Shown here piece by piece: positions 1 to 8,583 of a DNA stretch of 64,000 nt (its first letter is position 1; each line of letters starts with the position of its first letter). This DNA is from Canna indica (taxonomy: Eukaryota; Streptophyta; Magnoliopsida; Zingiberales; Cannaceae). A program made the position numbers and the translations under genes. The notes beneath the pieces are model-generated. The model searched no databases. It had not been told where the DNA came from and saw nothing but the letters and a program-made list of their open reading frames with translations. The stretch is from the NCBI GenBank assembly GCA_034359265.1, contig CP136891.1, positions 15,142,501 to 15,206,500 on the forward strand. The letters run 5' to 3'.

Positions 1-3000
1 ATCAGCTCATTTTCTCCTACTATCGGATCAATTTTTCCTCTACCTTTTGTCTTACAGACTACACGCCAATCTGCTCTATCTTTATTTCGAGCCGGATACT
101 TCGCGTAATATACTTGTTCGGCTTGTGATGCCAATATAAAAGGCTCATTTGCTGCCAATTTCAATTTGTAATTAACCTCAACAAGTTTGTATTTTGGATG
201 AACTTTCATGCCCCTTTCTGTTGTATCGAACCAATGACATCTAAATAGGATCACTGATTTCAAGCCGAAGTAGTGCAACTCTATCACTTCTTCCACCAGT
301 CCATAAAAATCCATATCACATTCAACATAGATTGTCCCTTTCACGCAGACCCCAGCATTCATCTTCTTCTTTGTAAATGAATATTCAACCGTGTGAAATT
401 TATACCCGTTAACAAAATATCCGCTATAGCACGACACAAGTCGCGACGGTCCACTAACAAACTCAAATATTCTTTCATCTATTTCAGCTCTGTGATCTTT
501 GCTGTAAGTCTGAATCCAAGTAGGGAAATCACGATTCCGTAATCTCTCCAATTCTTGATCGTTGTGAATAGAGTATTTTTGCACCATCTCAATGTCAAAT
601 ATTTCAATGAATTGTTCAATCTCTGGACAATTGAGTAATACATACAAGTGTGCCAAATGATACTCTTCATCGCTTAAGTGTCGAGATGGACGAGAACCAA
701 AAGCACGACCAGAGTGACAAAATATATTTAAACGTCCATCTGAATGTCGAACACCCCCGTCGTCGTTACGTGGAAGACGATCAAATCTTGTCTGTACTAT
801 CGATTCAAAGTAAAATGAGCAGAATGTTGAAATTTCTTGGATGATATACGATTCAGATATTGATCCTTCAACAGCTGCGGTGTTCTTTACTTTTTTCTTC
901 AGACGATTCATGTATCTTTCAAATAAGTACATCCACCGATATTGAATGAGGCCACCAACTCGTGCCTCGTATGCCAAGTGTATCGGTAGATGCTCCATCG
1001 AGTCAAAAAATGCAGGAGGGAAAAACTGCTCCAGCTTGCATATGATTTCAACAATATTATTTTCAAGTGTTGACATATCTTCGACTCGAAGGACATTTGC
1101 ACAGATGTTTCTAAAAAACATACTTAATTCAATCAACGGACCCCAAATATTATTAGGTAGAAGATCTCGAAATGCGATCGGAAGTAATCTCTGCATGAAT
1201 ACATGACAATCATGGCTCTTCATCCCTGATATTTTGCAATCATCGACGTTCACACATCGAGATAAGTTTGAAGGATATCCATCGGGTAATCTGAGTTCTT
1301 TTACCCATTGACAAACATCTTTGATCTGTTGTTTATTTAACACATATAGGGTCTTCGGTTTCAGATATCGTCCGTTGACCTCTTGTAACTCCAACTCTGG
1401 TCTTTTACAAAGTATTTTCAGATCATGTCGGGCTTTGACATTATCTTTAGTTTTTCCAGAAATATCCATCAAAGTGTTGAAAATATTATCAAACACATTT
1501 TTTTCAATGTGCACGACATCTAAATTAAGTCGAATCAATAATGAACTCCAATAGGGCAATTCCCAAAAGATATTTTTTTTCACCCAGTTGTGTGTTTGGC
1601 CAAAACCTGACACTCTTTCATTGCGACCAAATACTATATCTTGAAGTGTTGAAACACGTGCTAACATTTATTCACCAGACAACATCGGTGGTGGCCCATC
1701 TCTTTCGACTCTGCCCTTAGTAAATTTATTACGATTCCTTCGATACTGATGATTAACCGGTAGGAATCGACGATGATAATCAAAGAATGAGATTTTTCGT
1801 CCGTTCTGAAGACTGATTGATTTAGAGTGTTCCATACAATATGGACAAGAGAGTCGACCGTGAGTGCTCCAACCCGACAACATGTCATACGCGGGGAAAT
1901 CATTGATTGTCTACAAGACCGCGGCCTTTAAATTGAAATTTTGCTTCCGATGACAATCATAAGTGACAGCTCTCTCAATCCACAATGTTTTCAATTCATC
2001 TATCAAGGGTCTGAGAAATATGTCAATTTCTTTTCGCGGACCCTTAGGACCCGGAATAATCATCGAAAGATAAATAAATTCATCTTTCATGCACATTGAC
2101 GGTGGCAAATTATAAACTGTCAGCAGCACTGGCCAAACTGAATAAGGAGTTGCAGAATGTCCAAACGGATTAAAACCATCTGTGCACAATCCCAATCTGA
2201 TATTTCTAGTATCCCTAGCAAATGAAGGATAACATGTATCCAAATGTTTTCATGCTTCACTGTCAAATGGATGAGTCATTACTGTATCATCACGACTTCT
2301 TGCATGCCAACTCATGTAGGGGGCTGTACGTCTTTTCCGACATGAATAATCTTTGAAGCCTCGATGTTAGTGAAAAATACCGAAGCACCTTAAACTAGAT
2401 ATTTTTCTGTCAGACCGATTTCTTCTCCTTGTAACGTGGGTGTTGACATACAAGGCATTTATCCAACTGCACATTTTCTTTATAATATAAAATGCAGTTA
2501 TTTTGGCACGCGTGTATTTTTTCGTACCCAAGCCCCAATTTTCTCATTAGTTTTTTAGTCTTATAAAAAATTGGCTCAAACTTATTATCAGTAGGCAGCA
2601 TTCCATTAATCAATCCAGCAATCCGATCATACGCAACTCCGCTGATATTACAATCGGCCTTGATGTTTAAGAGCTGTGTCATTGCTGAAAACCTAGTGTA
2701 TTTAGGACAATTCTCATACAAAGGTTCATCGGCAGCTTTCAACATCTCGTAAAATTCTGCAGCTTCTTTATTCGATAATTCAATCTCTACCGCAGTTTGT
2801 ACTTCTGTGATATCAACAGCTGTAGTATCTGGTGGGACTGATGTCTGAAGAACTGGCCGATCAACATTATCATTCAGGTGGAATTGACCCCCAAGACTAT
2901 CAAGTATCATAGTTCTATAGGGATTACATTGACCGGATGAAGAAGCACCAGCAGAGGAAGATTCACCATATGTTTGAACGACAAGATTGCTCGACGTCCC

Positions 3001-3285
3001 GACTTCGCGTGACTCCCCGTGACAAGTTCATAGAAAATATCTTGGTGCAAATCCTTTGGTATATAGATGCAGAGTGACAGTCTCCCGATCCAAAAATCGT
3101 CCATTCGAACAAATGCGGCACGGACATCGGATTTGATCACCCGTGCTAACGAAATTCCGATTTGAATAGGCGAAATTTAGGAAGTACGTTACGCCTAATC
3201 GAAACTCATTCATTAAAGCTCCACGATCAAGACGTCGGTACATCCAACTTCGATCAGCCGACATGATTCTGTCAATCAATGACAA
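1..3285 (-). pseudogene. CACTA transposase (TNP2 type), decayed
   Basis: Minus-strand reading from 3285 gives an N-terminal transposase-associated domain (starts MSLIDRIMSADRSWMY, with a CPCRIC cysteine motif). An in-frame TGA at about 3028 follows, and the same frame reopens at 2910. Further on are classic TNP2 segments: NIRLGLCTDGFNPF, then YNLPP, SMIIPGPKGP and LIDELKTLW near 2240-1990, and STHGRLSCPYCMEHSK near 1860-1800. Next comes the DUF4218-like segment (FFDSMEHLPIHLAYEARVGG near 1000) and a DUF4216-like segment running off the window. The family product binds element ends and cuts and pastes the DNA. Several stops and frame changes break the reading, for example after 2410 and around 2400-2240. 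I therefore call it a pseudogene, although some stops could lie in introns I did not resolve. Confidence 0.85.
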
Positions 3286-3330
3286 TTTCTTTGGTTAATG
3301 TCTTTAGGTGAGATTATCCTATTCCATTCG

Positions 3331-3537
3331 GGATTTATGTTATTCATACTGCACTTACATTTTTATTTTAACTGTTAACTAATTATTCTAAATTTCGGCA
3401 GCATCTCCCTACAGTTCTCCGAATACGCATATCATCTGGGCGCGTATCGGAGAACAAGAGAGATGTTGCCGAAATTTAGAATAATTAGTTAACAGTTAAA
3501 ATAAAAACGTAAGTGCAGTACAAATAACTATATTCCC
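3331..3537. repeat. Large near-perfect palindrome (~100-bp arms) inside CACTA A
   Basis: Bases 3331-3429 are closely matched by the reverse complement of 3441-3537, leaving a loop of about 11 bases. Outer pairs include CTGCACTTAC (3349-3358) with GTAAGTGCAG, then TTAACTGTTAACTAATTATT with its complement, then the inner pair GTTCTCCGAATACGC with GCGTATCGGAGAAC. It lies 46 bp upstream of the first transposase codon, in what would be the 5' leader or promoter. It could be a small foldback MITE that inserted there, or part of the element's own control region. Confidence 0.85.
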
Positions 3538-3736
3538 AAATTGTCCAATCAGGGACAATTCAAGAATTGTACGTCGTATAAAAGATCATTTACTTCTTTT
3601 ACACGAACATACAATCCCCGAACGGATCTAAGGTTTTGCTAAATCATATCCGACTCGTCGATGCGTACGTGAAACATATCAACTCGTCGGATGGATGATT
3701 ATTTTCTAAATGTTTTGAGACAGTTCAAGTCCATAT

Positions 3737-3826
3737 TGGACGATTCCGGCGCGCGTCCGAAGTGGACGATTCCGGCGCGCGTCCGAAGTGGATGATTCCG
3801 GCGCGCGTCCGAATTGGATAATTCCG
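3737..3826. repeat. 26-bp GC-rich tandem repeat, three and a half copies
   Basis: Three consecutive 26-bp units starting TGGACGATTCCGGCGCGCG lie at 3737, 3763 and 3789, followed by a partial unit (TGGATAATTCCG). Each unit holds the palindrome GGCGCGC. The units are nearly identical. Short direct repeats of this kind between terminus and coding region are usual in CACTA elements and may bind the TnpA-like protein; that role is inferred. Confidence 0.85.
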
Positions 3827-4221
3827 AAACTAATCTAAACCTTAAAAATTATTCTAACAAATTAAACAATTAATCTAAATAATTAATTAACAATTAAAAA
3901 ACAATAAAATAATATTATTAAACTACAAATTCCGGCGCCGGAGTCAGGTGGACTCCGACGTCGGCGTACAGTGGCCGGACACACTGTCCGGCCAATGTAC
4001 AAGGTCCGGCGGCGGCCATCGGCCGAAACCCAATTTTTAGGGTTTCGGTCGGATTTTCTACCGGCCGCAACGGGAGGAGACGGTCGGCCGGAGGGCACAT
4101 ACCTGACAGTGTCGGGAGCAGCGGGAGGCATCGTCGGCGTCGGCAGCGGCGGCGAGAGGCAGGAGAGGAGGCGGCGGCGGCAGCAGCGGGAGGAAGAAGG
4201 GGGGCGGGCGCGATCTGCGAC

Positions 4222-4518
4222 CTATATAAACTTATCAGCAACGGCTCACTCACCCGTTAGAAAGCCGTTGCTGATAAGTTATCATCAGCAACGGCTCATT
4301 TGTCCGTTAGCAAGCCGTTGCTAATAAGTTATCATCTGCAACGGCTCACTTGTCCGTTAGAAAGCCGTTGCGGATAATTAATATCATCAGCAACGGCTCG
4401 CATGTCCGTTAGAAAGCCGTTGCAGATACAACATATCTGCAACGGCTCGAGCGGCCGTAAGAATGCCGTTGCAAATAGCAACGACTTGAGCGGTCGTTGC
4501 TGATAGCCGTTGCTGAAG
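4222..4518. repeat. Subterminal hairpin repeat array of CACTA A
   Basis: About five or six repeats of roughly 50-60 bp fill this stretch. Each has the shape AGCAACGGCT, a short stretch with CCGTTAGAAAG, then AGCCGTTGCT, so every unit is itself an imperfect hairpin. Spacers vary slightly (CTCACCCGTT, TTTGTCCGTT, CGCATGTCCGTT). Arrays of short inverted motifs next to the terminus are the standard transposase-binding landscape of CACTA elements. Confidence 0.85.
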
Positions 4519-4524
4519 ACTGAA

Positions 4525-4536
4525 TTTCTAGTAGTG
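4525..4536 (-). repeat. Terminal inverted repeat of CACTA A
   Basis: TTTCTAGTAGTG on the plus strand is CACTACTAGAAA on the minus strand, the diagnostic start of a CACTA element. The next base (4537) already belongs to element B. Confidence 0.85.
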
Positions 4537-5198
4537 GCCGCAGTTGAAGGTTCCATATCATAAGCATATATAATTCAAGAAATTTCAACATTCTGATCAT
4601 TTTATTTTGAATCAACCATCAAGACAAGACTTAATCGTCTTCCACGGAACGACGACGGGGGAGGTCGACCATCAGATGGTTGTTTAAATATCTTTGACCT
4701 CGGTCGTGCTTTGGGTTCTCGTCCATCTCGATTCTTAAACGATGAAAAGTATCATTTGGCCTACTTGTACGTTTTACTAAACTGTCTAGATATTGAGAAG
4801 TTCATTGAAATATTTGACATTGAAATGATGACAAAATACTCAATTTACAGCGATCAGGAATTAGAAAGATTACGGAATCGTGAGTTCCCTAATTGGTTTC
4901 AAGCTTACAGCATAGACCACAGAGGCGAAATAGATAACTAAATCTTTGAGTTTGCTAGTGGACCGGCATAACTTGTACAGTGTTATAATGGTTATTTTGT
5001 CAATGGATATAAATTTTACACACTTGAATATTCATCTACAAAAAATACTGAATGTCGGAGTTTGCGTCAAAGGGACAACGTATGTTGAATGTGATGTTGA
5101 CTTTTACAGACTATTAAAAGAAGTCATTGACCCGATAGTTGGAGAGAATGAGCCAGCATATGACTTCTATCAAGAAGAAGATCCTTCCGAAGTGGAAT
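4537..5198 (+). pseudogene. CACTA B transposase fragment (DUF4218/DUF4216 part)
   Basis: Plus-strand peptides here match the copy in element A, for example SDEEYHLAYLYVLLNC-like residues near 4735 (present as RFLNDEKYHLAYLYVLLNC) and NREFPNWFQAY near 4875. The DUF4216-like start (INFTHLNIHL, GVCVKGTTYVECDVDFY) follows at 5010-5110. At about 5125 the reading jumps from KEVI directly to DPIVGENE. In element A these two points are separated by about 70 codons (minus strand, roughly 295 to 45), so B has a deletion of about 220-250 bp. A stop and frame change at 4941 also break it. It begins abruptly at the insertion point of A. Confidence 0.8.
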
Positions 5199-5477
5199 GA
5201 GTTAGTCCAATACTCGAGGATGATGACACAGAGTTAGTTCAATTAGCAATAGAATACGTTGATGACGACAATAATGAAGTTGACGAATGACATAATGATG
5301 ATGAGGGAGACGAAGAAGAATTTCAAGATTTCGATACAGAAGAACAAGAAGAAGAGTATTACACGGATGATGATAATGACGATGACGAATAATTGTAAAT
5401 GTGATGTATATATTCAATTATTAAATATATCTATTAATCTATTATATATGATCTAATTATATTAAATTTTTACAGAT

Positions 5478-7637
5478 ATGGTTCGAGATATCAGTTCTCG
5501 AGGAGGCATTCCTCGTAGGATCCCTTGACGATTACCACTCGCCTTACACCACCTTCCCCCCACCTCCGGCCACCATCCCCCCACCTGATCCATCCACCAT
5601 TCCCCCAACTGATCTGGTCACCATCCCTCCACCTCCAGCCACCATCCCTTCAGTCGATCCAGGCCCGTCGACATCGAGACGTAGGCCACGAGGGCCTAAC
5701 AAAATTCTCCCTCCGCCACCCGAGGGACAACTGCGCAGAGCAGTTAGTGTGTGCGGAAGAATGTAAGTATATGCATGAATTATTTCTTATAATTTATTTA
5801 TAATTCAAAATATCATAATATGAATTTATATTTGGTGCAGATTTGAGTAGGAGAACGTCCCCCGCACGATAACAGGGATGATCCGAAAGTTTATGCACGG
5901 GGCGTGGCCTACATGGTCTCACGTGCCCCGTGAGCATATGAATTTATTGTGGTGAGAGTTCACGGTAAGTATATTTATTAAATTAATGTTAATGTTAAAT
6001 ATTAATCAGTAATAATAATTTTTTTTGCAAGATCATTATACATGGCCGGAGGACCAAACCACTTTTGTGGAGGCTGCATAGGAGCGTGTTGCCCGCGCTC
6101 GCTATAACGGGCTACTTCAGTAGGCCCGTCAGACCGTGATGAGATGGCTAAGGGGCCACACAGATAGGGCAGACTCGGGGATACGCCCCGAGCAGATTCC
6201 TGGCCTTGTGTGGGACTAGCTCGTTGAGCGATGGGACACACCTGATCGCAGGAGGTCTCCCGGACTGCGTCAAGAAATCGCATGTCCGGGGGGGACGGCA
6301 CGGGCGCGCGCCACACTGGTGGCTCCATCTCTTTTGCAGTTTATGAGTGTCGTATGGTATGTATAATTTAATTATTTTTAATTAAATTATATATTGTGTA
6401 TAATGATACTAATGTATTTTTTTTCTAATGTAAGACGCGCGTGACGGAGGACGGCACCGCCCAATGCCCGTCGATGATGGAGGTGTTTGAGCGCACCCAC
6501 CGTCGTCGACGAGGAGCGGGGGACTACATTGATAGCAGAGTCTCGTATATATTGGTAAGTATTTATATATGTCTATTTGATTTACATCATTTTTATTTAT
6601 AGTTTATATATATTTAAAATATAAACATGTGTAGGAAACTTACACGAGGACTTTAATCGAGCGTGGAGGGACACCAGATGAGTTCGTCGCAGGAGCTTGG
6701 GTGGAGGCCGCAGGTGGCTGGGAGCATGGCCGTGTTTATGGCTTTGCAGACAGTGGCCATGCTCACGCCGTGCTCGGGCCAGTTGGGGCACCGACCCCTC
6801 CGATTGCGGGTGAGCGGCCCTCGACATCCTGAGCGCAGGACCAGAGCCGGATAGCGGCTATGGAGTCGGAGCTCACCCAACAAAGACAAGCGATGGAGGA
6901 GCAGAGGCAAGGGATGGAGGGGCAGAGGTTCGAGATGCAGGAGCAAAGACGGGAGAATGACGAGTTGAGACAGACGATACAGAACATGCAGACACTCCTC
7001 ACTCAAATTGCGTCTCACTCTGGCCTTCTACCGATGATGTCGTAACCAGTGTTGTCAAACTCGCGAGTTAACTCGTAAACTCGGACGAGTTTACGATCGT
7101 AGGTATCAAAATCGAGCTGACTCGCACCCAAACTCATTTTTGGGTAAACTCGGGGTAAACTCAGTCAAACTCGCGAGTAAACTCGGTCAAACTCGCTAGT
7201 AAGCTCGGGTGAACTCGGTTTGATGATAATTATTATGGATTGAACTTGTACTTTTATATTTTATCTTTGAGTCATTGTGTGTGTTTTATTATGGACTTAG
7301 AATGCTTCATTATGTATGTATTAGACTTGTATTCTTATATTTTATCTTTATGTGTCCTTTATTAGGGTGTTGAACTGTGTCTTAATTATGATTTTCAGAT
7401 TATATTAGATTATATTTTTGTAGTATATAATATTTTTTAATTTTTTTTTTAATACCAGGTAAACTCTTACGAGTTTACGAGTCGAGTTTATGAGTCTAGT
7501 TTACGGAGGCCGGCTCCACGAGTTTACTTAAACTCTCGAGTTTAACAACCTTGGTCGCAGCCGTCGTCCTCCTCGACCCAGTCGACGCTCCCGACCCAGT
7601 CGTTGTCGACTCCACCGCCTCCACCGCAACCGTGAGA
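5478..7637 (+). pseudogene. CACTA B second gene, Transposase_24 (Ptta/En/Spm) type, broken
   Basis: The segment begins with a proline-rich stretch (5525-5690, many PPS/PPP) and SRRRPRGPNKILPPPPEGQL near 5675-5730. Exon-like blocks with GT/AG junctions follow: FMHGAWPTWSHVPREHMNLLW near 5890-5955, then WPEDQTTFVEAA and RARYNGLLQ near 6045-6118. The last block (6434-7044) reads MMEVFERTHRRRRGAGDYID, then a glutamine- and arginine-rich coiled coil (6860-7000, SELTQQRQAMEEQR...). This pattern is that of the plant Ptta/En/Spm transposase family (PF03004), thought to act as the TnpA-like DNA-binding partner. In-frame stops occur near 5945, 6085 and 6217, and a TIR element splits the C-terminus: the frame stops just after MMS (7042) and continues as SQPSSSSTQST at 7555-7637. 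Confidence 0.75.
7046..7554. mobile_element. Small TIR element (509 bp) inserted in CACTA B gene
   Basis: The ends are inverted repeats: left CCAGTGTTGTCAAACTCG, right (reverse complement) CCAAGGTTGTTAAACTCG. The interior is AT-rich with many ACTCG/GAGTT words near both ends. Removing it rejoins the host reading frame exactly at a serine codon (TCG at 7040-7042, again TCG at 7555-7557), so TCG, perhaps extended imperfectly, is the target duplication. No coding capacity is seen. The superfamily is uncertain; the ends look hAT-like but the expected 8-bp duplication is not clear. Confidence 0.65.
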
Positions 7638-7869
7638 TTTTGATTAATTGTATTTTGTTTATATTTTGATACTTGGTTGTATATAGACGATATTTTGATA
7701 ATTGTTTGCCTCTGGTTTGAGGCTGAGATTGATGATATTTATATAAAACTTGTATGTTTGGTTTCAAATACATGTGTATGATATTTTCTGATTGTAATAT
7801 GTGATTGAAAATAGTTTGTAGTCGATATATCATTGTATACAAGAATTTACAAAATTTTCAATTTTTTCA

Positions 7870-8253
7870 GTTACAGGATACACCTTTAGCCACGGCTTAC
7901 CCACGGTTCACCGTCACTAAGCCGTGGCTGGAAGCTTATCGTATAAATGGCGGATGGTCTGGACAGCACCAAATATCACAATTGCTAATAGTATCACCAA
8001 CGGGACTGGGCCGTGGCTGATGGTTGGTATCAGTGACAGCTCCTGGAGCCGTCTCTGATGTTTTTTACTCAGCGACAGCGCACGCGGCTGTCGCTGATGA
8101 TTACGTGTGACGGCCGCGCTCGGCCGTCACAACTTATCTGAAACGCGCTCATCAATGACGGCTTTTTGCCACAGTTTGCGCCGTTTGTGATATCTATCAC
8201 CGACGGTTCAGCCACGGTTTGAGCCGTCGGTGATGACGACAATTCTAGTAGTG
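7870..8253. repeat. Subterminal repeats and right terminus of CACTA B
   Basis: Short inverted motifs built on GCCGTGGCTG/CAGCCACGGC, GCCGTCAC/GTGACGGC and CCGTCGGTGAT recur between 7890 and 8240. They are followed by the terminus TTCTAGTAGTG (8243-8253), the reverse complement of CACTACTAGAA. The motifs differ from those at A's visible end, as expected for the opposite end of a related element. Confidence 0.75.
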
Positions 8254-8583
8254 ATTGTTACATTCTAGAATTAGTTAAAGGGACAAAATCTCCAAATATC
8301 AAGGCAAATTAAAATTAACCATTTATAATTGCAAAAGGAGACAAATTAACTTATATTAAACCCTCACCTAATTAATTATCTCTATGTATATATATACTTG
8401 TGTATAATTAACCTTACAATTACTTGACCTTTAATAACAATTAAAATCACTACAAGAACTGCTTCTTAATTCTCACAACCAAGTGAGTACATTTTATTTT
8501 TGCTTCAAACAAATTAGACTTCTGACTATATATATATTTATGATGACAAACACAAATCACATAGGAATTATTTAGGGATAATA
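8254..8583. other. Spacer downstream of the GDSL gene
   Basis: AT-rich sequence between element B and the GDSL stop codon. It should include the GDSL 3' UTR next to 8583. A CACTACAAGAAC word at 8448-8459 resembles a CACTA end, but I found no partner. Nothing else is recognisable. Confidence 0.5.

Larger units (their letters stand above)
1..4536 (-). mobile_element. CACTA (En/Spm) transposon A, partial, left end outside window
   Basis: The right edge is a CACTA terminus: on the minus strand it starts CACTACTAGAAA at 4536. Behind it come a subterminal array of short hairpins (4222-4518), a GC-rich 26-bp tandem repeat (3737-3826), a large palindrome (3331-3537) and a decayed TNP2-type transposase read leftward from 3285 to the window edge. 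That order, terminus then subterminal repeats then transposase, is typical of plant CACTA elements. The other terminus and the second gene are expected left of base 1. The element interrupts the coding region of element B: B's reading resumes at 4537, immediately after A's terminus. The 3-bp target duplication, possibly GCC at 4537-4539, cannot be checked without the other end. Confidence 0.9.
4537..8253 (+). mobile_element. CACTA transposon B, right-hand part, split by element A
   Basis: The plus-strand sequence from 4537 matches the reverse complement of A's coding region at about 870-290, so B is a relative of A in the opposite orientation. B then carries a Transposase_24-type second gene (about 5478-7637) and a subterminal repeat region (7870-8240), and ends in TTCTAGTAGTG at 8253. 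Its left half, including most of the transposase, must lie beyond A's unseen left end. A small TIR element (7046-7554) has inserted in its second gene. The 3-bp target duplication would be ATT (8254-8256), but the partner is off-window. Confidence 0.85.

Noticed and set aside
4222..4518. Regular repeats resembling a CRISPR array
   Set aside because: Eukaryotic context, units are hairpins with no unique spacers of constant length, and they end at a CACTA terminus.
8448..8459. CACTACAAGAAC, a possible CACTA left end
   Set aside because: No matching inverted end or 3-bp duplication within reach; likely chance.
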